A stretch of DNA of 8,421 bases from Gammaproteobacteria bacterium (lineage in GTDB: Bacteria; Pseudomonadota; Gammaproteobacteria; HK1). This document shows positions 1 to 5,560 of this stretch, in pieces. The translations under genes were made by a program, and so were the position numbers. The notes beneath the pieces are model-generated. The model saw only the letters and a list, made by a program, of their open reading frames with translations, ran no database searches and was not told the origin of the DNA. Location of the stretch: the NCBI GenBank assembly GCA_022822245.1, contig JAJECB010000088.1, forward strand, positions 1 to 8,421, written 5' to 3'. Each line of letters opens with the position of its first letter. Within the stretch, counting starts at the first letter, position 1.

Positions 1-158
1 CGTTCGGCCGCGTCGACGGGAACGGCACCATGGTCGAACCATCCGCCGCGCTCGACGCACGCGACCCGGACGCCGGCCGTCGCCAGCCGCCAGGCGGCCG
101 CGGCGCCGGTCGGTCCGGCCCCGATGACGGCGACGTCGGCCGCGATGTCGGTGCTCAT
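1..158 (-). CDS. FAD-dependent oxidoreductase, probably GMC family (N-terminal part, runs off left edge)
   Basis: Reading the minus strand from the ATG at 158-156 gives an open frame of 52 complete codons that continues past base 1. The first ~40 residues form a classic Rossmann beta-alpha-beta FAD fold: VAVIGAGPTGAAAA supplies the GxGxxG motif (G13, G15, G18), and VRVACVERGGW ends in the acidic residue (E36) that normally binds the adenosine ribose. The following WFDHGAVP resembles the stretch after this glutamate in choline-dehydrogenase/gluconate-dehydrogenase-like GMC enzymes (typically LEQGDWVDPADYP); this is the reason for preferring GMC over aromatic-ring hydroxylases or other flavoproteins. 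GMC enzymes oxidise alcohols or sugars to carbonyls. No clear Shine-Dalgarno precedes the ATG. The gene is divergent from the transporter/hydantoinase operon and shares its upstream region, which suggests, but does not prove, a functional link. Flavoprotein assignment is firm; family assignment is moderate because only the N-terminus is visible. Confidence 0.75.
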   Translation of the reverse strand, partial: MSTDIAADVAVIGAGPTGAAAAWRLATAGVRVACVERGGWFDHGAVPVDAAE

Positions 159-182
159 GGGTGACTGGTCTCAACCCGGCAC

Positions 183-203
183 TCTGTATACTTGTATGAC
201 AAT
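183..203. promoter_or_regulatory. Candidate operator with TTGT-ATG-ACAA inverted repeat and GTATAC palindrome
   Basis: Bases 192-202 read TTGTATGACAA, an inverted repeat with 4-bp arms and a 3-nt centre. Immediately upstream, 186-191 is the perfect palindrome GTATAC, so TGTATA (185-190) and TGTATG (193-198) form two half-site-like elements on the same strand. Such TTGT...ACAA or TGTATACA sequences are typical of binding sites for GntR-family regulators of the FadR/FCD subfamily, which often control catabolic and transport genes in Proteobacteria. The island is conspicuously AT-richer than its surroundings, lies 25-45 bases upstream of the minus-strand flavoprotein start and overlaps promoter-like hexamers. 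No regulator gene is visible in the window, so the protein that binds is unknown and the assignment rests on the motif and its position alone. Confidence 0.45.
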
Positions 204-220
204 CTCAGCTCACCTCTAAT
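187..220 (+). promoter_or_regulatory. Possible promoter elements in the divergent intergenic region
   Basis: Two -10-like hexamers occur on the plus strand in the only AT-rich patch of the region: TATACT at 187-192 (5 of 6 to TATAAT) and TCTAAT at 215-220 (5 of 6). The second lies exactly 17 nt after TTGTAT (192-197), a poor -35 (3 of 6) that sits inside the inverted repeat. If this promoter is real, a regulator on the repeat would occlude the -35 and the operon transcript would carry a leader of about 300 nt before the GTG at 533. On the minus strand TTGTCA (202-197) matches a -35 at 5 of 6 but has no good -10 at standard spacing. The exact start points cannot be decided by eye. Confidence 0.3.
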
Positions 221-532
221 CGATGCGGCCAGCGTGACCGGCAAGTTGCAAGCGTGCACCGTGGAGGCCAACGCGGCCCGACGGCGCGAGGTCACGCGAG
301 GATACCGGGGCCGCCCAGATCGGGTCTCACAACCCTCGTCCGGCTCGCTCGCCCGATCGCGAAACCCAACTTCGACACCGAATTCCCCGTGTGGATGCGG
401 GACTCGCGGCCGGGAGAGGTTCGCCGCGGACCCGCGTTCGCGGGGCCGGCCTGCTCCGCGCCCGGTACGCGACATCGCCGCCCGGCCGGCCTCCCCCTCG
501 GGTGCCGCCGGTTTTTCGGCGGGTGGCGCCGC
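221..532. other. Long non-coding leader/intergenic stretch, no convincing gene
   Basis: This ~310-base stretch separates the promoter-like island from the first operon gene. Open frames cross it on both strands, including an in-frame upstream extension of the aminotransferase to an ATG at 254. Their translations are Arg/Pro/Ala-rich with no recognisable domain, as expected for GC-rich noncoding DNA. The last 30 bases can fold: 501-506 (GGTGCC) pairs with 525-530 (GGCGCC, one G-T wobble), and CCGCCG (505-510) can alternatively pair with CGGCGG (517-522) around a GTTTTT loop. Either fold would cover the purine-rich GGCGGGTGG that could serve as a weak ribosome binding site for the GTG at 533. 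I found no tRNA, riboswitch consensus or repeat here. Confidence 0.5.
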
Positions 533-1849
533 GTGACGCAGTACGGGCGCGCGCTCCGGCACCTCTTCGCGCTCGAAGAGGACATGGCGTTCCTCAACCA
601 CGGGGCGTACGGCGCGACGCCGCGCGAGCTCTTCGAGCGCCAGAACGAGTGGCGCCTTCGCATGGAGGCGCAGCCCCCCCGGTTCTTCATGAACGAGCTG
701 CCGGGCCTCATCCGGGAGGCGGCCGCCTCGCTCGCCGGGTTCATCGGAGCCGCTCCCGAGCGCACCGTCCTCCTCGAGAACGCGACGAGCGGGATGAACG
801 CGGTGCTTCGCTCGCTCCGCTTCGCGCCGGGGGATCGGATCGTCACCACCGACCACGTGTACGGCGCGGTCCGCAACGCGCTTCGCTTCGTTGCCGAGCG
901 AAGCGGGGCGGAGGTCGTCGAGGTGCCGGTGCCGATGCCGCTCCGCGACCCGTCCGAAGTTACCGACGCCCTCGGGCGGGCGCTCGACGACCGCACCCGT
1001 CTCGTCGTCGTCGACCACGTCGCTTCTCCGTCGGCCCTCGTGTTCCCGATCGCCGGCATCGTCCGCCGGTGCAGGACCCGTGGCGTTCCGGTGCTCGTCG
1101 ACGGCGCCCACGCCCCCGGTCTCGTCGACCTCGACGTCGACGCCATCGGTGCCGACTGGTACGTCGGCAACGCCCACAAGTGGTTGTGCGCGCCGAAGGG
1201 GGCGGCGTTCCTGTGCGCGCGCGCGGATGCGGCCGAGATCCATCCGACGATCATCTCGCACGCCTATCGCCAGGGACTCACTGCCGAATTCGGCAAGATC
1301 GGGACGCGGGACCCCTCCGCGTGGCTCTGCGTTCCGGAGGCGATCGAGCTGCACCGGCGTCTCGGGGGGCATGCCCTGCGCGAGCGCAACGCCCGCCTCG
1401 CGCGGACGGCCGGTACCGAGCTCGCGGCCGGCCTCGAGACCGAGCTCGGCGGCCCCGCCGCGAGTTTCGCCGCCATGGTGACCGTGCGCCTTCCCTGCAA
1501 CCTCGATGCGACGTGGGAGAACGCGGGACGTATCCGCGACCGGCTCTGGCAGGACCACCGGGTCGAGGCCCTCGCCGCCGCCGTCGCCGGACGCCTGTGG
1601 CTTCGCCTGTCGGTGTTTGTCTACAACGACGAGACGGACTTCGAGACGCTTCCGGAAGCGGTGCGATCCACGCTTGCCGCCGAGAGCCCGCGGACCGCCG
1701 TTCCCCCGTCCGGGCCGGGAACACCGTCCGCCTCGCCCGACATCGCGCCGGGAGCGGGAGCACCGTCTTCGGCGCCCCGGCCCGGGGCGCGGGCCGAGGG
1801 CGGAGCGGGGACCGGGGCCGGGGCCGGGGCGGGGGCGGGGGCCGCCTGA
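533..1849 (+). CDS. PLP-dependent class V aminotransferase, isopenicillin-N-epimerase-like
   Basis: A 438-residue fold-type I PLP enzyme of the aminotransferase class V / CsdA-CefD superfamily. The N-terminus (YGRALRHLFALEEDMAFLNHGAYGATP) is characteristic of isopenicillin-N-epimerase-like members. NATSGMN (from N83) is the phosphate-binding turn, DGAHAPG (D190, H193) the pyridine-N-binding aspartate segment, and NAHKW places the Schiff-base lysine at K216. LWLRLSVFVYN (355-365) supplies the conserved carboxylate-binding arginine, probably R358. The family includes racemases/epimerases, desulfurases and C-S lyases such as EgtE, so the reaction is not fixed. GTG 533 is preferred because homology begins right after it; ATG 254 would add ~93 low-complexity residues, and ATG 584 would remove conserved residues. 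The core ends near E384; the last ~54 residues are an Ala/Gly/Pro tail absent from the usual family plan, and its DNA ends in a G-rich repeat. First gene of the operon, 1 nt before the first permease. Family certain, substrate unknown. Confidence 0.88.
   Translation: MTQYGRALRHLFALEEDMAFLNHGAYGATPRELFERQNEWRLRMEAQPPRFFMNELPGLIREAAASLAGFIGAAPERTVLLENATSGMNAVLRSLRFAPGDRIVTTDHVYGAVRNALRFVAERSGAEVVEVPVPMPLRDPSEVTDALGRALDDRTRLVVVDHVASPSALVFPIAGIVRRCRTRGVPVLVDGAHAPGLVDLDVDAIGADWYVGNAHKWLCAPKGAAFLCARADAAEIHPTIISHAYRQGLTAEFGKIGTRDPSAWLCVPEAIELHRRLGGHALRERNARLARTAGTELAAGLETELGGPAASFAAMVTVRLPCNLDATWENAGRIRDRLWQDHRVEALAAAVAGRLWLRLSVFVYNDETDFETLPEAVRSTLAAESPRTAVPPSGPGTPSASPDIAPGAGAPSSAPRPGARAEGGAGTGAGAGAGAGAA
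1806..1841 (+). repeat. G-rich hexamer-like tandem repeat with strong G-quadruplex potential
   Basis: Six runs of four or five G (1807-1810, 1814-1817, 1820-1823, 1826-1829, 1831-1835, 1837-1841) are separated by loops of only one to three bases (ACC, CC, CC, C, C). The repeat unit is close to GGGGCC/GGGGC. It encodes the terminal alternating Gly-Ala tail of the aminotransferase. The G-rich strand is the coding strand, so the structure could form in the mRNA as well as the DNA; the opposite strand is correspondingly C-rich. It ends 9 nt before the ATG of the downstream permease gene and thus occupies the position where that gene's ribosome binding site should be. Confidence 0.8.
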
Positions 1850-1850
1850 C

Positions 1851-2834
1851 ATGGCGAGCTTTCTCGCCCGCCGGCTCGGCCAGGCCGTGATCGTGATGCT
1901 GGTCGTCACCGCGGTCGCCTTCGTGATGTTCCGTTTCCTCGGGGATCCGCTGGTCGCGCTCCTCGGCATCGAGTCGACGGAGGCACAGCGCCAGGCGGTG
2001 CGCGCCGAGCTCGGGCTCGACCAGCCGATTCCGGTCCAGTTCCTCGCCTTTCTCGGAGACGTCCTCCAGGGCAACTTCGGCATCAGCTACCGGCTCGGCC
2101 GCGCGGTCGAGACGGTCCTCGTCGAGCGCCTTCCCGCCACCGTCGAGCTTGCGGTCTCGGGTATGCTCATCGCCGTCGTCATCGGGATCCCGGCCGGGGT
2201 GTACGCGGCCCTGAACCGGAGCAGCCTCGCGAGCCGGCTCCTGCTCTCCGCGTCCCTGTTCGGCATCTCGATGCCGTCCTTCTTCATGGGGCTCATCCTC
2301 ATCTGGCTGTTCTCGGTCACCCTGGGCTGGCTGCCCTCCTTCGGCCGCGGAGAGGTCGTGGCGATCGGGTGGTGGACGACGGGTCTTCTCACCGCCGGCG
2401 GGCTCAAGGCCCTCATCATGCCGTCGCTCACCCTCGCCGCGTTCCAGATCGCGATGATCATGCGGCTCGTGCGGGCCGAGATGCTGGAGGTGATCCGGAC
2501 CGACTACATACGATTCGCCCGCGCCCGCGGGCTCTCGCACCGGGCGGTCCACTACCGGCATGCGCTTCGCAACACGCTCATACCGGTCGTGACCATCATC
2601 GGCCTGCAGCTCGGGTCGATCATCGCGTTCGCGGTCATCACCGAATCGGTGTTCCAGTGGCCCGGCCTCGGGCTCCTGTTCCTCCAGTCCGTCGCCACCG
2701 CCGACGTGTCGATGATGTCCGCGTACCTCATTCTGATCGCCGCCCTCTTCGTCGGAATCAACCTGGTCGTCGATCTCCTCTATCTCGTCATCGACCCGCG
2801 GCTTCGCGGCCGATCCGAGCTGGCCCGGGCCTGA
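1851..2834 (+). CDS. ABC transporter permease, DppB/OppB type
   Basis: A 327-residue inner-membrane permease of the binding-protein-dependent peptide/nickel (Dpp/Opp) family, first of a pair. It begins MASFLARRLGQAVIVMLVVT, the usual N-terminal amphipathic stretch and first membrane helix (about 9-31). The DppB-type periplasmic segment follows, with the RAELGLDQPIPVQF and GNFGISY motifs. Further hydrophobic segments lie near 97-120, 127-154, 188-205, 243-265 and 284-308. The cytoplasmic EAA-type loop that docks on the ATPase is at about 218-242 (DYIRFARARGLSHRAV...HALRN). It ends with the expected YLVIDPRLR. Length is normal for the family. The ATG lies one base after the aminotransferase stop, and the G-tract replaces any normal Shine-Dalgarno, so translation probably depends on coupling. 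Together with the next gene it would form the heterodimeric channel. Substrate could be a peptide, but these systems also carry many other small amides, sugars and opines. Confidence 0.95.
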   Translation: MASFLARRLGQAVIVMLVVTAVAFVMFRFLGDPLVALLGIESTEAQRQAVRAELGLDQPIPVQFLAFLGDVLQGNFGISYRLGRAVETVLVERLPATVELAVSGMLIAVVIGIPAGVYAALNRSSLASRLLLSASLFGISMPSFFMGLILIWLFSVTLGWLPSFGRGEVVAIGWWTTGLLTAGGLKALIMPSLTLAAFQIAMIMRLVRAEMLEVIRTDYIRFARARGLSHRAVHYRHALRNTLIPVVTIIGLQLGSIIAFAVITESVFQWPGLGLLFLQSVATADVSMMSAYLILIAALFVGINLVVDLLYLVIDPRLRGRSELARA

Positions 2835-3790
2835 TGGCGGCTCGCGGCCGGGCGGCGAGCGAAGGGGCGGAACGGCGCCCGGGCTGGAAGGATCGGCTCG
2901 CGCGGAGCGATCTCGCGCACGACTTCGTGCGCGATCCGGCCGCGATCGCGGCCGCGGCCATCCTTCTCGTGTTCGCGGTTGCCGGTCTCGCTCCGCAGGT
3001 CGTGGCCCCTTACGACGCCTTCGATCCGACCCAGTTCCGGTTGATGGATGCATTCAAGGCGCCGGTGTGGCTCGAGGGCGGTGACCCGCGGTTCCTGCTC
3101 GGCACCGACGACCAGGGCCGCGACATGATCTCGGCCATCATCTTCGGCGCGCGCGTCTCGCTCTTCGTCGGACTGGCCGGGGTGCTCCTCGCGGTCATCC
3201 TTGGAGTGGCGGCGGGTCTCGTCGCAGGCTTCGTGGGAGGGTGGGTGGACGCGATCACCATGCGCATCGCCGATATCCAGCTCACGTTTCCGGCCATCCT
3301 GATCGCGGTGATGGTGGACGGGATCTCGCGTGCCACGTTCGGTCAGGCGGACCACAACCGGGTCGCGGTGATCGTTCTGGTCCTCGCGATCGGGCTCTCG
3401 GGCTGGGTGCAGTACGCGCGCCCGGTACGGGGCGCGACCCTTGTCGAGCGCAATCGCGAGTACGTCGCGGCGGCCACGATGATGGGGATCGCGAGGTGGG
3501 CGATCATGCTCAAGCACATCCTGCCGAACGTGCTGACCTCGGTGCTCGTGATCGGTACGATCCACCTCGCGGTCGCGGTCATTCTGGAGGCGACCCTGTC
3601 CTTCGTCGGCCTCGGGGTGCCGCCGACCGAGCCGTCGCTCGGCACGCTCATCCGAATCGGCAACGGGTATCTGTTCTCCGGCGAATGGTGGATCGCCATC
3701 GTGCCCGGATGTGCGCTGGTCGTCCTGGTGCTCAGCATCAACCTGCTCGGGGACTTCCTGCGCGATGCCCTGAACCCGAGGCTCAGGTAA
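2834..3790 (+). CDS. ABC transporter permease, DppC/OppC type
   Basis: A 318-residue second permease of the same importer. A polar, basic N-terminal tail (about 34 residues) precedes the first membrane helix (about 35-57). Then comes the DppC-type periplasmic region ending in FLLGTDDQGRDMIS (88-100), a hallmark of this subfamily, and membrane segments near 104-132, 140-160, 170-186, 213-240 and 276-298. The EAA loop is at about 188-214 (REYVAAATMMGIARWAIM then HILPN). LEATLSFVGLGVPPTEPSLG (241-260) and the C-terminal LGDFLRDALNPRLR are also standard. The ATG shares its A with the TGA of the first permease (TGATG), so the two are very probably translationally coupled and made in equal amounts. 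Stop is TAA at 3788-3790. No ATP-binding subunits follow within the window. Confidence 0.95.
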   Translation: MAARGRAASEGAERRPGWKDRLARSDLAHDFVRDPAAIAAAAILLVFAVAGLAPQVVAPYDAFDPTQFRLMDAFKAPVWLEGGDPRFLLGTDDQGRDMISAIIFGARVSLFVGLAGVLLAVILGVAAGLVAGFVGGWVDAITMRIADIQLTFPAILIAVMVDGISRATFGQADHNRVAVIVLVLAIGLSGWVQYARPVRGATLVERNREYVAAATMMGIARWAIMLKHILPNVLTSVLVIGTIHLAVAVILEATLSFVGLGVPPTEPSLGTLIRIGNGYLFSGEWWIAIVPGCALVVLVLSINLLGDFLRDALNPRLR

Positions 3791-3893
3791 CCGGCCTCGA
3801 CGAGCTTCATGAGCCGCGTGCGAGCGGCCACCGAATGGGAGACGCCGCGCCGCGGCGGGTCCCGATCAACCTCACCGGAAAGGGGAGAATTCC
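3791..3893. other. Gap before the binding-protein gene, with strong ribosome binding site
   Basis: This 103-base gap holds no gene I can support. GGGGAG at 3882-3887 lies 6 nt before the ATG at 3894 and is the strongest Shine-Dalgarno in the window, in keeping with the need to make more binding protein than permease. A short hairpin is possible at 3841-3861 (GCCG 3844-3847 with CGGC 3853-3856, plus GAC/GTC closing pairs across a 2-nt bulge). It has no T-run, so it is not a Rho-independent terminator. No convincing internal promoter was seen. Confidence 0.5.
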
Positions 3894-5495
3894 ATGCCAA
3901 CACTCAAGATCAGGCGTCAGCCGATTGCCCTCGTCGCCGCAGCGGCCGCGGCGGGAGCACTCGCGCTGGCCGGTCCCGCCGCCGCGAAGACCCTTCGCAT
4001 CGGCGCCCAGGCCGACGCAGGGACGATGGACCCGCACGCCCAGAACATCCAGACCACGATATCGGTCCTGTCCATGATGTACGAGGCCCTCGTCACCCGC
4101 GACAAGTCGCTCGCCAAGGCGCCGCAGCTCGCGACGGGGTGGGAGAACGTCTCGCCCAACGAGTGGCGCTTCACCCTGCGCCCGAACGTCAAGTTCCATG
4201 ACGGCGCGGCGTTCGGGGCGGACGACGTCGCGATGTCGATCGCGCGGGCCCAGGCCGACACCTCGCAGTTCAAGGGCTTCGTCGGGAACATCGCCGAGAC
4301 CCGGATCGTCGACGATCTCACCATCGACCTCGTGACGAAGGAGCCGGATCCGCTGCTTCTCGACAAGCTCGGGTACATCTTCATCATGGACAGGGACTGG
4401 GCGGACGCCAACAACGTCCAGCGCCCGCAGGATCTCAAGCAGAAGGAGGAGACCTACTCCGTCCAGAACGCGAACGGCACGGGTCCCTACGTGCTCGCGT
4501 CCCGCGAGCCGGACGCGCGCACCGTCCTCACCCGGAACCCCGACTACTGGGGAGCCCTCGACGGTGACATCGACGAGATCGTGTTCCAGCCGATCTCGAG
4601 CGATCCGACGCGGATCGCGGCCCTCGTGTCCGGGGAGCTCGACCTCGTGACCGCCATTCCGAGCCAGAACGTGGCCCAGCTCGAGGCGAATTCCGACATC
4701 AAGCTCGAGGTCACCGACGAGTTCCGGACCCTGTTCTACGCCTTCGATGTCGGGAGCGAGGTGATCAAGCACGGCGACGCGGGGGGAACCAACCCGTTCA
4801 GCGACCGCCGGGTGCGCCAGGCCGTCAATCTCGCCCTCGACTCCGAGGCAATCGTCCGGACCGTCATGCGCGGCTACGCCACTCCGACCGGCCAGATCCT
4901 CGCCCCCGGGAACGTCGGCTACGACGCGGAGCTCGATGCGCTCAGCGGCTACGACCCCGACGCGGCGAAGGGGCTGCTCGCGGACGCGGGCTATCCGGAC
5001 GGCTTCTCGTTCACCCTCGACTGCCCGAACAACCGCTACATCAACGACGAGGCGATCTGCCGGGCCGCGGCAGCCATGCTCCAGCAGATCGGGCTCGACG
5101 TGTCCCTCAACCTGATGCCGCGGGCCGTGTATTTCGGGCAGCGGCTCTGGAACCGCGACTCGACGATGTTCCTGATGGGCTTCAACTCGCCCTACTTCGA
5201 CGGGACGTACATGGCCGAGACGATGGTGATGACGACCACGGAAGGTTCCGAAGGCATCTACAACTACTCCCTCAACTCCGACCTCGATCTCGACGCGGCG
5301 ATCCGCGACGCGCGGGGGACCCTCGACGTCGACGAGCGCCACAAGAAGCTCCAGGCCGTCTTCCGGTCGATCAAGGAAGACGTGCTCTATGCGCCGCTTC
5401 ACCACCAGGTGCTGGTGTACGCGATGCGGCCGAACGTGGGCGTCCACATCCGGCCGGACAACTGGCTGGAGATCCGCTGGGTGACCATGGACTGA
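3894..5495 (+). CDS. ABC transporter periplasmic substrate-binding protein, family 5
   Basis: A 533-residue full-length solute-binding protein of the SBP_bac_5 (DppA/OppA) family. The N-terminus is a Sec signal peptide: basic n-region (KIRRQ), Ala/Leu-rich h-region and probable cleavage after GPAAA (about residue 31), leaving mature KTLRIGAQADAGTMDPH. There is no lipobox cysteine, so it should be freely periplasmic, as in Gram-negatives. Family landmarks in order: MYEALVTRD, PQLATGWE, WRFTLRPNVKFHDGAAFGADDV, NGTGPYVL, RNPDYWG, PFSDRRVRQAVNLALD, then PDAAKGLLADAGYPDGFSF and a C-terminal lobe ending ADNWLEIRW-like (here PDNWLEIRWVTMD). It captures the substrate and delivers it to the two permeases encoded just upstream. 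Many family members that sit next to hydantoinase or amidohydrolase genes bind non-peptide ligands, so peptide specificity should not be assumed. It has its own strong ribosome binding site and a hairpin just after its stop. Confidence 0.95.
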   Translation: MPTLKIRRQPIALVAAAAAAGALALAGPAAAKTLRIGAQADAGTMDPHAQNIQTTISVLSMMYEALVTRDKSLAKAPQLATGWENVSPNEWRFTLRPNVKFHDGAAFGADDVAMSIARAQADTSQFKGFVGNIAETRIVDDLTIDLVTKEPDPLLLDKLGYIFIMDRDWADANNVQRPQDLKQKEETYSVQNANGTGPYVLASREPDARTVLTRNPDYWGALDGDIDEIVFQPISSDPTRIAALVSGELDLVTAIPSQNVAQLEANSDIKLEVTDEFRTLFYAFDVGSEVIKHGDAGGTNPFSDRRVRQAVNLALDSEAIVRTVMRGYATPTGQILAPGNVGYDAELDALSGYDPDAAKGLLADAGYPDGFSFTLDCPNNRYINDEAICRAAAAMLQQIGLDVSLNLMPRAVYFGQRLWNRDSTMFLMGFNSPYFDGTYMAETMVMTTTEGSEGIYNYSLNSDLDLDAAIRDARGTLDVDERHKKLQAVFRSIKEDVLYAPLHHQVLVYAMRPNVGVHIRPDNWLEIRWVTMD

Positions 5496-5504
5496 GTCGA
5501 GAAC

Positions 5505-5536
5505 GGTGGCCGCGGTCCGTCCGGGCCGCGGCCACC
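5505..5536 (+). terminator. Strong hairpin between binding-protein gene and HyuA gene (attenuator or mRNA-stabilising element)
   Basis: GGTGGCCGCGG (5505-5515) is a perfect inverted repeat of CCGCGGCCACC (5526-5536). The stem extends inward through one T-G wobble and two C-G pairs (5516-5518 with 5523-5525), giving 14 bp closed by a GTCC tetraloop. It starts 9 nt after the binding-protein stop codon. The bases after it (CATTTCCCTT) are pyrimidine-rich but contain no real T-run, so this is not a textbook intrinsic terminator. Similar stem-loops after binding-protein genes in transport operons are known to protect the upstream mRNA from 3' exonucleases and lower downstream expression; that role is inferred here. 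Confidence 0.7.
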
Positions 5537-5560
5537 CATTTCCCTTCGAGGACGCGGGCG

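Noticed and set aside
254..532. Extending the aminotransferase to ATG 254 (or ATG 395)
   Set aside because: The added residues are Arg/Pro-rich and unlike any family member, while family-type sequence starts immediately after GTG 533.
192..536. Short plus-strand frame beginning with TTG inside the operator-like repeat
   Set aside because: No ribosome binding site and no recognisable protein; the composition looks like noncoding GC-rich DNA.
533..1849. Calling the PLP enzyme a cysteine desulfurase or true isopenicillin N epimerase (cefD)
   Set aside because: Superfamily motifs alone do not fix the reaction, and there is no beta-lactam biosynthesis or Fe-S assembly context.
391..1890. Long plus-strand frame in a second reading frame over the aminotransferase gene
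   Set aside because: The product is an Arg/Pro/Ala-rich shadow; the frame at 533..1849 contains all the PLP-enzyme motifs.
155..2083. Long minus-strand open frame (642 codons) across the aminotransferase and permease genes
   Set aside because: Its translation is Arg/Gly/Pro-rich with no domain signature and lies opposite well-supported genes; long antisense frames are expected at this GC content. The same applies to the minus-strand frames at 1278..3053, 2780..3565, 3807..5567, 5399..7531 and 7327..8250.
3841..3861. Possible terminator between the second permease and the binding-protein gene
   Set aside because: The stem is short with a bulge and no following T-run; I treat it as a minor structure only.
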